From positions 62,001 through 126,000 of the forward strand of contig JANYHI010000068.1 of the NCBI GenBank assembly GCA_025359125.1: a stretch of DNA of 64,000 bases, read 5' to 3'. The translations under genes were made by a program, and so were the position numbers. Positions 16,748-25,968 of this stretch are shown in pieces (position 1 is the first letter of the stretch; every line of letters starts with the position of its first letter). The notes beneath the pieces were generated by a model. That model did no database searches. It saw nothing but the letters and a program-made list of their open reading frames with translations, and was not told the DNA's origin. This DNA is from Cytophagales bacterium. Its GTDB lineage: Bacteria; Bacteroidota; Bacteroidia; Cytophagales; Cyclobacteriaceae.

Positions 16748-18142
16748 TTATTCCTCCCCCTTCACCAGTTCACCTTCCCACTTACTCACCACCGCAGTTG
16801 CAATGCTGTTGCCGACAACATTTGTGGCACTTCGGCCCATATCTAATAGCGGATCGATGCCTAATAGCAACCCAAGGCCCGCTTCGGGAATATTAAAAGT
16901 AGCAAGCGTGCCAGCAATAACAACTAAAGAAGCGCGCGGAACACCTGCAATGCCTTTGCTGGTGAGCATGAGAACCAAGAGCATACTAATTTGGGTACTC
17001 AATGGTAAATCTATTCCGTATGATTGCGCAATGAACAGCGAAGCGAACGTCATGTACATCATGCTTCCATCTAAGTTAAAAGAGTAACCGAGCGGCAACA
17101 CGAAGCTCACAATCTTGTCTTTGCATCCAAATTTTTGAAGAAGCTCCATTGTTTTTGGAAACGCAGCCTCGCTACTACTGGTGCTGAACGCGAGTAGAAT
17201 GGGTTCCCTCATTTTTTTCAAAAGTGCTATCACCCGCTTGCCTATAATGAGTGAGCCTACCAACGCAAGTACAATCCATAAAATCAATAACCCAGAATAA
17301 AATTCAGTAATGAAAATGGAATACGTTTTTAAAATACCTAAACCTTGCTTGGCAATAATGGCCGTCATGGCACCAAATACGGCAACGGGTGCAAAGTTCA
17401 TAACGTAACCGGTCACTTTTAAAATGACATGCGCAATTGCATCCATTGCTTTAACAACAATTTTGCCTTGTTCGCCAATTGCCGCTGTGGCCACTCCAAA
17501 GAAAATGGAGAAGACTACAATTTGCAGAATTTCATTTTTTGCCATCGCGTCAATTACGCTGGCCGGAAAAACGTGATACAAAAATTCTTTTAACGACAAT
17601 CCACCATTTGTCAATCCAATGTCAGTGCTTGAATCTGGTAAGGGCAACTTCATAGCAATGCCTGGCTGAAAAATATTTACCAAAATCATCCCTAAAAGTA
17701 AACTGGTTAGCGAGGCGCCCAAAAACCACAAGAGTGTCTTCCCGCCAATTCTGCCAACCGAATTTATATCGCCCAGCTTTGCCACACCTACCACCAAGGT
17801 GGTGAAGACCAGTGGCGCCACGATCATTTTTATCAGGCGCAAAAAAATGTCTGCAAGAATAGAAAAGGGCTCTACTTTTTTATCGCGAGCAGAAATGATG
17901 GTTCCGCGCTCTTTTATGATGGATTTTTTCTGTGTTTCTAAAGTGGCTGCTTGTGTGCTATCAGGCGACTGAGAGAGTTGATGTTGAACTTTTTGTAAGT
18001 CGACTTCTAGTAATTCTATTTTTATATTTTCGTCAATCACATAACTTTTATTCAGCACAAACCCTAGCGCAATGCCTATTACCAAAGCAATGATGATGTA
18101 GAGAGTGAGTTTACTTTTTTTTGGTGATGGTATGGCTTCCAT
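16748..18142 (-). CDS. Dicarboxylate/amino acid:cation symporter (DAACS family)
   Basis: A 464-residue inner-membrane Na+- or H+-coupled transporter of the GltP/DctA/EAAT type. The conserved features are PLGYSFNLDGSMMYM (TM7), TSKGIAGVPRASLVV (hairpin 2) and DMGRSATNVVGNSIAT (TM8). The Ser-rich hairpin 1 signature is AFSTSSSEAAFP. Between the first helix and the rest of the fold there is a ~45-residue, charged, helical insertion (about 36-82), longer than in GltP. Substrates in the family are glutamate, aspartate or C4-dicarboxylates; I cannot choose among them. The restriction enzyme gene ends 10 nt upstream on the same strand, which may be chance. Confidence 0.92.
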   Translation of the reverse strand: MEAIPSPKKSKLTLYIIIALVIGIALGFVLNKSYVIDENIKIELLEVDLQKVQHQLSQSPDSTQAATLETQKKSIIKERGTIISARDKKVEPFSILADIFLRLIKMIVAPLVFTTLVVGVAKLGDINSVGRIGGKTLLWFLGASLTSLLLGMILVNIFQPGIAMKLPLPDSSTDIGLTNGGLSLKEFLYHVFPASVIDAMAKNEILQIVVFSIFFGVATAAIGEQGKIVVKAMDAIAHVILKVTGYVMNFAPVAVFGAMTAIIAKQGLGILKTYSIFITEFYSGLLILWIVLALVGSLIIGKRVIALLKKMREPILLAFSTSSSEAAFPKTMELLQKFGCKDKIVSFVLPLGYSFNLDGSMMYMTFASLFIAQSYGIDLPLSTQISMLLVLMLTSKGIAGVPRASLVVIAGTLATFNIPEAGLGLLLGIDPLLDMGRSATNVVGNSIATAVVSKWEGELVKGEE

Positions 18143-18152
18143 TGATTAATTT

Positions 18153-21100
18153 TTAGTCTACTACTTTTTTTTCTGCGCTACTAAATAGCGAATCTATTTT
18201 TGATTGCAAATTAATAGTGAAATACAATGCTGTTACTATTTTACAATACTGGCCGGGGTCTTCCATCACTCTTCCCTTTCTGTCTTTTAAATATTTTTCA
18301 AGCACTTGGTAGCCGCCAATGTGATAGTTCCATATTTCGGGAGCAATGCCTTCGAAATAATTTTTATCGTTGATGAATACAATTTGTTTCTCTTCATCAT
18401 ACTTTGGTTTCACTACACTATCATCGCCCTTGCCTTTGTATTTGGCTACGGGTTTGTTAAGCGCTTTGTGTTTTAATAAATGGAGTTCGGTTAATTCTTC
18501 ACCTAATTTGGCGAGTTCAATAAAAAGTTTGTAATCGCTGGTAAAGGGTATGCGCGGAAAATCAATCTTCAAAAACTCGGCAAATTTTTTACGATAGGTA
18601 TTGCTGTAAAGAATAGCATAGATGTAATGCAGCAACTGCTCTGGTGTAAACTTCTTTTTGTATGCCTTCTCTAAATTTGCTAGAACCTCTTTGCTGATGT
18701 TGGGTACTCTTCCTTTACTATCATATTCCATCTCTGGCTCGAAGAGCATCATGGTTGGGGTCTTGCGTTTGCTTTCAGTTTTATAGAGGTAGAGAGGTAG
18801 CGCTACAATACCTCCGCGATAAAAAGCATTTACGTCAGCGATACTATCTGTAATGAAAGCTAAATTCCAAAGATGTTCATTCCCTACAACTTGCCCTTGC
18901 CTTCCAACAGTTATTGCTAAATTATCTTTTAAGAGATGTTGCATAACATCCCTTCGAGACCGATCAATTAAATCATCGGAATACACTATTATTCTTGTAT
19001 CAAATGGTCGATAGTGTATTGCATTAAATTTTTCAAAAATATTCTTGTCTTCAGAGACTTGTTTCCTAGCATCAGATATACTCCATGTCTCGGAGTTATC
19101 GAGTCCATATGCATCCTTGATGAAATCGTCAGGAAATTTCAAATTACTAAACTGTCTAACTTTTTGCTCCAATTCACTTGCTTTAAAGGCAATCACAAAT
19201 TGATCCCTATGAGTTTTAATCCCAGAAGAATTAAGTGGGAATATTTCAGTAATTCTTGGCCAAGAATTAAAATACTTCAAGCCCTCTTCATTTCGATTAA
19301 TAAAAATATACCAAGGAGACTCAGGCTTTAGCGATGAATAATCTTTCTTTTTGAATTCTTGTTTTTCCAGCCAATCATATTTCTCTTCCCGAGTTCCATA
19401 GATATCGCGATAAACAACTTTGCAACTCTTGGCCCCTTTTCTCTTAATAAAAATAGCAATGGCTGTACCTTGTCGAATGTCAAATACGTTTTCGTCTTTT
19501 CCACCTTCTGGTGTAGTTTCTTTCTTCAAACCATTTCCATGCAAATCAATAATGTAAATTTCATTAAAGGTATTCATCAAACTCTGGCGCATTCCTCTAA
19601 ACGTAGGATTATCGAGGTAGCTGTGATTGGTAATCATACCTACTATACCGTGACCTGCTTTATGTATTTTCCATTGAGAGAATCGAAGGAACTTCACATA
19701 GTCATCTTGCAGTAATTTTGAATTACGCTCTCCTAAAGGTTTTCCATCAATTTTATAATACGAAGTTGCTCCATCAAGGTCTTCTTTTAAAAGTCTTTCT
19801 GTCCATGCATTATAGTTTGACGAGTTTGCAGAATAGGGAGGATTGCCTATAATCACCAATATCGGTTCGCTCTTTTTTATTTGTCCTGCTTTGTGGCTTT
19901 CATCGCTTAAACTTTCCAGGCCGGGTATTTCGGTCTGGGCGAGGTCTTCCATATCGAGTGTGTTGGTAAGAAATAAATTGAAGCGATCTTCTTCACGCAT
20001 TTTATAGCCCAACTCTTCCAGCAAGAAACTAATCTTAATATGCCCAATGGCATAGGGTGCCATCATTAACTCAAAAGCATAGTAGTGTTTTAAAATATGA
20101 TTTTGAAAAAACTGGTTCAGGCCTCCATCGCCATATTTGCTTGTAAATTCTTGCACGGCAAGTTTAATGGCTTCGGCCGGGAAGGTAAGTGTGCCACCGG
20201 CCGGGTCGAGCAGCGTTACTTCTTTGCTGGCCAAACCATCTTGCAAATTGAAATGTGTTTTCAGCAAATCGTGTATGGCGCGCACAATGTATTTTACTAC
20301 CGGCTCAGGCGTATAATACACTCCGCGTTTTTCGCGCGTGGCCGGATCGTAAATGTTTAGAAACGTTTCATAAAAATGCACGATCGGATCTTCGCCTTTA
20401 CCTTTGCGATAATATTCGTGCAAGATGTTGCTTACTTCGGCAGCCTGCAATACTTCGGCAATGTCATCAATGATTACCTCCATTTGCAGCGGCAGTTTGC
20501 CCAACGATATAAACTGAAACACATCGCGCAAAATACCGATGGTGGGAGGTATTAAATCAAAAGCAAGTTTTCTGTTGAAGGTTCCGTTGGCGCGCGTTCG
20601 TGCAGCAAACAGACCATACGTAATGGTTTGTGAATAGATGTCGGCAAAGGCTTCTTCTTTTAAATCGGCAATCAAGTATTTTTTAAAAGCTTGGTAGAAA
20701 CCGTAGATAGGTCCTTTGCCTTTTTCTTCTTCTTCCAGTTCTTTTGAAATTACTTCATCGCGCAGGAAGCGTGTTCTCTTTGCTAATTCCTGCGCCAGTG
20801 TTTCGGCAGAAAATACTTTCGGTAAAGAGAAAGAAAAGAATTTGTTAAGCAGCGAATGAAATTTCTCTTCGTTCTCAACAGGAGGAATTACTTTTAATTT
20901 CTTGGCAATGAAAGGTCGGCCAATCAATACCTTATCAACTAACTGACCATTGCGATACAACCTGAATTCGTAAAAGTCTGTGAGAATAAGATTTGGAAAA
21001 ACGCTACGATAGCGTTTAAGCTGTTCAGCGTTTTCAATCACATCTAGATTCTCGCCCGGCTTTTTAGCTTCTATGTATCCAACAATTTGTTGTTTGCCAT

Positions 21101-21287
21101 CCCACACACGGAAGTCGGGGTTACCAGCTTCGGTCTTTTTGGGGAGCGTAGTGATTTGTATTTTCTTTTTGCCAATGCTATCGGCAAAAGTTTCCAAAAA
21201 AGAATAGAGCTGGCCGTAATAGCTTTCTTCGCGAGCATCGCCAAGAGAAGTGGTAGCAGCGATTTTTTTTAAATATTCGTGTGTCAT
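18153..21287 (-). CDS. Single-chain restriction-modification enzyme, type ISP/IIG-like N6-adenine methyltransferase
   Basis: A 1044-residue defence enzyme with cutting, methylation and recognition in one chain. The N-terminal PD-(D/E)xK nuclease has D58 in GNPDFRVW and E73-x-K75 in GYIEAKKPG. A helical linker follows. The N6-adenine methyltransferase has GVYYTPEPVVKYIV (motif X), DPAGG at 361-365 (motif I) and NPPY at 482-485 (motif IV). The C-terminal half resembles the type ISP specificity domain (HYRPFDTRI, DRSRRDVMQHL, NLAITVGRQGQVVGNEHL). The helicase domain of classical type ISP enzymes such as LlaBIII is absent, so it behaves architecturally like a type IIG enzyme. No separate subunits or other defence genes are adjacent. 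The target sequence cannot be predicted. Confidence 0.88.
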   Translation of the reverse strand: MTHEYLKKIAATTSLGDAREESYYGQLYSFLETFADSIGKKKIQITTLPKKTEAGNPDFRVWDGKQQIVGYIEAKKPGENLDVIENAEQLKRYRSVFPNLILTDFYEFRLYRNGQLVDKVLIGRPFIAKKLKVIPPVENEEKFHSLLNKFFSFSLPKVFSAETLAQELAKRTRFLRDEVISKELEEEEKGKGPIYGFYQAFKKYLIADLKEEAFADIYSQTITYGLFAARTRANGTFNRKLAFDLIPPTIGILRDVFQFISLGKLPLQMEVIIDDIAEVLQAAEVSNILHEYYRKGKGEDPIVHFYETFLNIYDPATREKRGVYYTPEPVVKYIVRAIHDLLKTHFNLQDGLASKEVTLLDPAGGTLTFPAEAIKLAVQEFTSKYGDGGLNQFFQNHILKHYYAFELMMAPYAIGHIKISFLLEELGYKMREEDRFNLFLTNTLDMEDLAQTEIPGLESLSDESHKAGQIKKSEPILVIIGNPPYSANSSNYNAWTERLLKEDLDGATSYYKIDGKPLGERNSKLLQDDYVKFLRFSQWKIHKAGHGIVGMITNHSYLDNPTFRGMRQSLMNTFNEIYIIDLHGNGLKKETTPEGGKDENVFDIRQGTAIAIFIKRKGAKSCKVVYRDIYGTREEKYDWLEKQEFKKKDYSSLKPESPWYIFINRNEEGLKYFNSWPRITEIFPLNSSGIKTHRDQFVIAFKASELEQKVRQFSNLKFPDDFIKDAYGLDNSETWSISDARKQVSEDKNIFEKFNAIHYRPFDTRIIVYSDDLIDRSRRDVMQHLLKDNLAITVGRQGQVVGNEHLWNLAFITDSIADVNAFYRGGIVALPLYLYKTESKRKTPTMMLFEPEMEYDSKGRVPNISKEVLANLEKAYKKKFTPEQLLHYIYAILYSNTYRKKFAEFLKIDFPRIPFTSDYKLFIELAKLGEELTELHLLKHKALNKPVAKYKGKGDDSVVKPKYDEEKQIVFINDKNYFEGIAPEIWNYHIGGYQVLEKYLKDRKGRVMEDPGQYCKIVTALYFTINLQSKIDSLFSSAEKKVVD

Positions 21288-21332
21288 CTTTTACCAACGT
21301 AAGTATAGCAAAGATTTTTCGTGGGTAATAAT

Positions 21333-22427
21333 TTAAAGTTTTGAAGTTTTCGCTCTCAACAAAAAATCGACCAGCACTAGCGCGGCCATTGCTTCTACTA
21401 TCGGCACTGCTCTTGGCACCACGCATGGGTCGTGTCTTCCCTTTCCGGATACGGTTGCTTCGTTTCCATCTTTATCCACTGTTTGTTGATCTTGCATAAT
21501 AGTAGCAACGGGCTTAAAGGCTACATTGAAATAAATATCTTCTCCGTTGCTGATGCCGCCCTGCACACCACCCGAGTGATTTGTTTTGGTTTTTATTTTT
21601 CCCTGCCTTTCCGGTAGGAGGGCTCCCTCATAATAGAACTCATCATTGTGTTGCGAGCCGCGCAGTTGCACGCCTGCAAAACCGCTACCGTATTCAAAAC
21701 CTTTTACAGCATTGATGCTCAGCATTGCCTTGCCTAATTCGGCATGCAGTTTATCGAATACAGGTTCGCCCAAACCAACGGGTGTATTTTTAATTACACA
21801 GGTTACAACTCCTCCAATGGTATCGCGCTGTAGTCTTACCTGATCAATTAAGGCAATCATTTTTTCTGCTGTAGCGGGATCGGGGCAACGCACAATATTA
21901 TCTTCTGTTTTTGAAAGATCTAGTTGAGTGTAGCTTGGTGCTTTGAGTTCACCCACTTGCGATACATAAGCGTTGATTTCAATTGAGTATTTTTTTAATA
22001 ATAATTTAGCGATAGCGCCTGCAGCTACACGTGCTGCGGTTTCGCGTGCAGAACTTCTTCCACCACCGCGATGATCGCGAATGCCATATTTTTCTTGATA
22101 AGTAAAATCGGCATGAGAAGGACGGAACGTATTTTCGATGTGGTTGTAGTCTTTACTGCGCTGATCTTGATTATCGATTACAATGGCAATGGGGGTTCCG
22201 GTAGATTTACCTTCAAACACACCCGAGAGAATTTTAAATATATCGTCTTCTTTTCGCTGAGTAGTTATTTTAGATTGACCTGGCTTTCTTCTGGTTAATT
22301 CAGATTGAATGAAGGCTTCATCAATTTCTAAACCTGCCGGGCAGCCATCTAATACTACGCCAATTGCTGAGCCATGGCTTTCACCAAACGTGCTGATTTT
22401 AAAAAGAGTACCGTAATTATTTCCCAT
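21333..22427 (-). CDS. aroC: Chorismate synthase
   Basis: Last step of the shikimate pathway, converting EPSP to chorismate with reduced FMN. The 364-residue protein has the family landmarks [58 protein letters not shown] and [19 protein letters not shown]. Length and start ([19 protein letters not shown]) are standard. The batD stop lies 1 nt upstream on the same strand, so aroC is probably expressed from the batD promoter. No other aromatic amino acid genes are nearby. Confidence 0.97.
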   Translation of the reverse strand: MGNNYGTLFKISTFGESHGSAIGVVLDGCPAGLEIDEAFIQSELTRRKPGQSKITTQRKEDDIFKILSGVFEGKSTGTPIAIVIDNQDQRSKDYNHIENTFRPSHADFTYQEKYGIRDHRGGGRSSARETAARVAAGAIAKLLLKKYSIEINAYVSQVGELKAPSYTQLDLSKTEDNIVRCPDPATAEKMIALIDQVRLQRDTIGGVVTCVIKNTPVGLGEPVFDKLHAELGKAMLSINAVKGFEYGSGFAGVQLRGSQHNDEFYYEGALLPERQGKIKTKTNHSGGVQGGISNGEDIYFNVAFKPVATIMQDQQTVDKDGNEATVSGKGRHDPCVVPRAVPIVEAMAALVLVDFLLRAKTSKL

Positions 22428-22428
22428 G

Positions 22429-23868
22429 CTATTTTTTGAAGATCAGATAAGCTGAAGCCGCCAAGACGAGCAAGATAAAAACATTCACACCAATTTTCAT
22501 CCAGTTTGAAGACTGAGTGATTTTTAAAGTGTTATCTGTAGCATCGATTCGGTCATAAAAAGATCCTAAATCATTACTTTCTATCGCTTGATTTTTTTGA
22601 CTTTCTCCTATTACAGTTACTATCTGTTGCGATTTGAGTGTATCATATTTTCTTATTTTAGGATTGAAGAACACCCATTGAAAATAATCTTTGAGCTTAA
22701 ATTTTCCTGGTTCTTTCGGAATCATAAAGTAGCTGAATGATTTAGTACCGGCTACTCGGCCACCATCGCGGCTTATATTTTGTTTTACATTAGGCTCATA
22801 AAACTCAAAACTGTTGTCTTGTTTTACTTTCGGTTTTTCGATGGAAGAAATATTACCTTCTCCGTAAATATTAAAATCGTAGCCTATGCTCTGGCCAGTT
22901 TCCAACTCATTTTTACCAAGTCTCTCTTCTAAATGATAGTCGCCCACTGCTACTGCATCCTTCATGGGGTGAGGTGGAAGTTCTTTTACCCTCACCGTTT
23001 TTACTTTCGAATAAAACGTTTTAAAATCTTCTTGCCTGTTCTGACCAAAGAAAGAAGGATTTTTAGCCACTTTAAATTTGATCATCTCCAATCCTACACT
23101 TGGAAAAATGACATTCTGATTATTGAGAGGGAAAAAGGTTGCTTGATAAATTTTGTACTGGGTATAATTCTTTCCATTTATTTCAATCGGCTCGCCTTCA
23201 ATACTTTCAATATTGAAATTTTCTTCCCAGCAGTTGGCGGGTTTTATTTTTTTCAGAATATCGGCCAGTTGCTTCCCTAAATCGTGAAATTGCATAGGCG
23301 CTCTGTTATTATCAGCCACCAAAAATGAAAGAGTAGCGGTAAACCCCTCGCCAACAAAAACCTCATCTTTTGTGGTTGTAAGAGCTAATAATGCTTCTTC
23401 TTTTACATCTACAAACTCCTGATTTCCGCCTCTTCCAAAGAAATCTTCTCGCGGGTCGCGATCAAACATACTGCGGAAGGGATCTGATGATTGCGCCTGC
23501 ACAGGTGCGCCTACTTTTATTTTCTTTCCAATTACAGAATAGGATTGGTCATTCACCTTCATTTTAAAGGAAGGTATATTGATGGTTCCTTGCTTTAGCG
23601 GAACATACGTCATGATGATGCTCTGCGAGGAACTCATTTGACCGTTAATAATACTCGTTTGTGAAGAGGATGAGGTGCCTCTTTTTTGTAATCCATCTAT
23701 GTCAGGGAAGTTATCATAATTCCGCAAGCGGTCGTTATTAACCGTAACCGTTATTGTCCATGCTTGATTCTCACCAATTTCGTTTGGTCCTAAATCAATC
23801 TGTACGTTTTGGGCTTTGGCCAGACCAAAAAGGAAGATGCAGAAAATGAAAAAACAGCTTCTTATCAT
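22429..23868 (-). CDS. batD: BatD family protein (oxygen tolerance/aerotolerance operon type)
   Basis: A 479-residue membrane-anchored periplasmic protein. It begins with a signal peptide ([20 protein letters not shown]), continues with repeated Ig-like beta domains ([59 protein letters not shown]) and ends in one membrane helix ([20 protein letters not shown]). It contains a low-complexity [20 protein letters not shown] segment, as BatD proteins do. BatD normally sits with batA, batB and batC; none is here, so this is an isolated copy. I chose ATG 23868 because it begins a clean signal peptide and a TACTTTTG -7 box (minus strand, 23910-23917) lies just upstream, overlapping the longer frame. 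Confidence 0.87.
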   Translation of the reverse strand: MIRSCFFIFCIFLFGLAKAQNVQIDLGPNEIGENQAWTITVTVNNDRLRNYDNFPDIDGLQKRGTSSSSQTSIINGQMSSSQSIIMTYVPLKQGTINIPSFKMKVNDQSYSVIGKKIKVGAPVQAQSSDPFRSMFDRDPREDFFGRGGNQEFVDVKEEALLALTTTKDEVFVGEGFTATLSFLVADNNRAPMQFHDLGKQLADILKKIKPANCWEENFNIESIEGEPIEINGKNYTQYKIYQATFFPLNNQNVIFPSVGLEMIKFKVAKNPSFFGQNRQEDFKTFYSKVKTVRVKELPPHPMKDAVAVGDYHLEERLGKNELETGQSIGYDFNIYGEGNISSIEKPKVKQDNSFEFYEPNVKQNISRDGGRVAGTKSFSYFMIPKEPGKFKLKDYFQWVFFNPKIRKYDTLKSQQIVTVIGESQKNQAIESNDLGSFYDRIDATDNTLKITQSSNWMKIGVNVFILLVLAASAYLIFKK

Positions 23869-24075
23869 AAAATTCAAGGTTGCAATTAGCATCGCAACCA
23901 GTTGCAATACAAAAGTAAAATGTTCTTTCTACTATTAAACTTGTTTTGTACTTTCATACACCCAAAAGCAAAGCTAGTGTTCAGAGGACTGATCGTAATT
24001 TTATGAAATCGATTATAACTTTGATGGTATTTTATCGTTTTAATTCTGAAACTTCAATTTTTGAAATTTTGTAGA

Positions 24076-24270
24076 ATGAAGAAAATGCTCAATTATGTTA
24101 AAAACATACTCGCCAGAGTAAGTTTTGACGCGCGACTCTTTGAAAAAGAGTTGAGGAAGGCTATCAAGTTGTTGATAGAGGAGGAGATTCAGGAGCTCAG
24201 AAATTGGTGTTATACCAATTATGGGAATGAGCATCGGGCTATTTTAAACCGATGCTTTGTGGTTTCGTAA
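24076..24270 (+). CDS. Small conserved protein of unknown function, 64 residues
   Basis: A short helical protein: MKKMLNYVKNILARVSFDAR, then LFEKELRKAIKLLIEEEIQE, then LRNWCYTNYG and a closing ILNRCF. I recall similar 60-residue proteins in other Bacteroidota, but no function is known to me. Support for a real gene: a TAACTTTG -7 box at 24016-24023, an ATG start at 24076 (a TTG at 24061 is the alternative), and a strong terminator 27 nt after the stop. It therefore forms a complete single-gene unit. There is no signal peptide; two cysteines are present but no obvious metal motif. Confidence 0.7.
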   Translation: MKKMLNYVKNILARVSFDARLFEKELRKAIKLLIEEEIQELRNWCYTNYGNEHRAILNRCFVVS

Positions 24271-24296
24271 AAAACAATTAAAATTTAGCTTACAAC

Positions 24297-24327
24297 AAGC
24301 CGCTCTAATTTCTGGGCGGCTTTTTTA
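24297..24327 (+). terminator. Rho-independent terminator of the 64-residue protein gene
   Basis: Perfect 7-bp stem AAGCCGC (24297-24303) / GCGGCTT (24316-24322) with a 12-nt loop, followed by a T tract (24321-24326). It separates the small gene from the pirin promoter. Confidence 0.88.
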
Positions 24328-24353
24328 TTGCATGCAACTCGGGAACTAAATAG

Positions 24354-24392
24354 TACAAATAATTGTAAATACAACAATTGTATATAAATTTG
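24354..24392 (+). promoter_or_regulatory. Promoter of the pirin gene with two overlapping operator-like dyads
   Basis: TTG (24363-24365), 19-nt spacer and TAAATTTG (24385-24392) match the Bacteroidota promoter consensus exactly. Two similar inverted repeats overlap it: TACAA-N4-TTGTA (24354-24367) covers the -33 element, and ATACAA-N3-TTGTAT (24369-24383) fills the spacer. Half-sites of this kind are typical of small dimeric winged-helix repressors such as MarR or HxlR types. Repression by such a factor is an inference. The predicted transcript start is only about 7 nt before the ATG at 24406. Confidence 0.68.
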
Positions 24393-24405
24393 TTAAGATT
24401 ACAAG

Positions 24406-25263
24406 ATGAACCGCATAGATTTTATCAAAAAGGCACTGGCCACTACAGGGGCAGTGAGCATAAACGCACTATCTACCAAGCCGGAAGCTAGACCTGCTTT
24501 GCCGATAGCGCAAATAGGATTTAATCATTTACCATTAGAAAATAACACAACTATGAATACTGTATTACACAAAGCTGCTACCCGCGGCCATGCCAACCAC
24601 GGTTGGTTAGATACCAACCATACTTTTAGTTTCGCACATTATTATGACCCTACGCGCACGCACTTCGGTCAGCTTCGTGTGTTGAATGATGACTTTGTAG
24701 ATGGAGGTATGGGATTTGGTACGCATCCGCATGATAATATGGAAATTATCTCCATTCCTCTTTTGGGAGATCTTGAACACAAAGACAGCATGGGCAACGC
24801 GGCTGTCATCCAACAAAATGATGTTCAAATCATGAGTGCCGGCACTGGCATTTACCACAGCGAATACAATAAGAATAAAGATTCGAAGGTTAATTTTTTA
24901 CAGATTTGGGTTTTCCCTAAAGAAAGAAATATTACTCCTCGCTACGATCAAATTACTTTTAAACCCGAAGATAGAGTTAACAAACTCCAACAAATTGTTA
25001 GCCCTTCTAAAACTGATGATGGCGTTTGGATCAATCAAGATGCTTGGTTTCACTTAGGTAATTTGACTAAAGATTTCACTACTGAATATTCCATCAAACA
25101 AAAAGGAAATGGAGTCTATGCCTTTATTATTAATGGTGATGTTACCATTAACAATCAAAAATTAAACAAGCGCGATGGCGTTGGAATTTGGAATACAGAA
25201 AGAATCTCTATTCATGCTAATAGCGAAGCTGAAATTTTATTGATGGATGTACCGATGAATTAG
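24406..25263 (+). CDS. Pirin family bicupin protein with N-terminal leader
   Basis: A 285-residue pirin, a family that includes quercetin 2,3-dioxygenases and redox-responsive regulators. The cupin metal site is visible in GTHPHDNMEIISIPLLGDLEH and MSAGTGIYHSEYN (three His and a Glu). Standard pirins begin at MNTVLHKAATRGHANHGWL, which here is residue 50. The preceding 49 residues include MNRIDFIKKALATTGAVS, which looks like a Tat leader (R-R-x-F-I-K) in which the second Arg has become Ile. The promoter directly ahead of 24406 supports the long form. It may therefore be exported or may carry a relic leader. It begins a cluster of redox-type genes that runs to 27418. Confidence 0.88.
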   Translation: MNRIDFIKKALATTGAVSINALSTKPEARPALPIAQIGFNHLPLENNTTMNTVLHKAATRGHANHGWLDTNHTFSFAHYYDPTRTHFGQLRVLNDDFVDGGMGFGTHPHDNMEIISIPLLGDLEHKDSMGNAAVIQQNDVQIMSAGTGIYHSEYNKNKDSKVNFLQIWVFPKERNITPRYDQITFKPEDRVNKLQQIVSPSKTDDGVWINQDAWFHLGNLTKDFTTEYSIKQKGNGVYAFIINGDVTINNQKLNKRDGVGIWNTERISIHANSEAEILLMDVPMN

Positions 25264-25303
25264 TCCACATTCGATAGTCTGTAGCTGAATTAATTGACTT
25301 ATT

Positions 25304-25609
25304 ATGAAAAACATTCTCGTAATTGGAAGGCATCCTCAGATTTTAGAAACTGTGGTGAGACTTATCAATTCTCAACCAGATATGAAGGCGATAGGAGCAC
25401 TTTCTGATGACGAAGCAAAGAAGGTTTTTGGTGAACAGACTTTTGATTTGGTATTGATAGGCGGTGGGGTAGAAGAAAAATCAGAAGCGGGGCTTAAAGT
25501 CTTTTTTGAAAAAATAAATCCCCGCATAAAAATAATTAAGCATTATGGTGGTGGAAGCGGGCTTTTATTTAATGAAATTACGGAAGCCATATATGCCACT
25601 AAAAAATAA
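25304..25609 (+). CDS. Receiver-like protein lacking the phosphorylation site
   Basis: A 101-residue protein whose pattern fits a response-regulator receiver fold: a first strand KNILVIGRHPQ, a helix with ETVVRLINSQP, and a central strand FDLVLIGGGVEE. In true receivers the first strand is followed by two acidic residues and the central strand ends in the phospho-acceptor Asp. Here these are Gly-Arg and Gly, so it cannot be phosphorylated in the usual way. A later strand IKIIKHYGGGSG replaces the usual Lys-containing end. It lies 40 nt after the pirin gene and may be cotranscribed. The family is unnamed to me and the fold call is an inference. Confidence 0.62.
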   Translation: MKNILVIGRHPQILETVVRLINSQPDMKAIGALSDDEAKKVFGEQTFDLVLIGGGVEEKSEAGLKVFFEKINPRIKIIKHYGGGSGLLFNEITEAIYATKK

Positions 25610-25968
25610 TCACGCAGTCAAAAAATTTATAAAATAACCTAACTTAACCTAACCTAACCTAACTACTAAACCAAGAATGTAGACTTAATGAAATCACTGA
25701 AAGGAGGAGCTATTGCATGGTAGATTGCAGCTAACCTTACCTGTACAATTGATAGGAGGTGCACTGGAAGCAACCATACGCTACTAAGTTTTTTCCCTTT
25801 GTTTAAACCACATCTGCTAGACTGCACTAAATTAGATAGCACTTTCCCTTTACTAGTAGGGTCGATGCATGCCATTTCAGGATTTTTAGCAGCGTGGAGA
25901 ATACCGAAATGGTATAAATGAACCCTTCTTAATTAATTTTGTTAAACATCATTATCAATCAAACCGAA
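25610..25968. other. Gap of 359 bp without a recognised gene
   Basis: The stretch starts with a short TAACC repeat (25635-25664). A minus-strand frame from 25875 to 25666 (open further upstream to about 25930 without an ATG) encodes no recognisable motif and has unusual composition. A dyad ATACC-N5-GGTAT lies at 25901-25915 and a TAATTTTG -7 box at 25934-25941, both ahead of the nitroreductase. The middle could be a decayed gene, but nothing supports a specific identity. Confidence 0.55.
25635..25664. repeat. Short pentamer repeat (TAACC-like)
   Basis: About six tandem copies of TAACC/TAACT in 30 nt just after the receiver-like gene. Too short to be an array; the most likely origin is local slippage. 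Confidence 0.7.

Noticed and set aside
25635-25664. TAACC pentamers as telomere or CRISPR-like repeats
   Set aside because: Only about six short units with no spacers and no associated genes; local slippage is sufficient.
25666-25930. Minus-strand open frame in the gap before the nitroreductase
   Set aside because: No ATG over its upstream part, no recognisable motif, odd composition, and it overlaps the likely promoter of the nitroreductase; not annotated as a gene.
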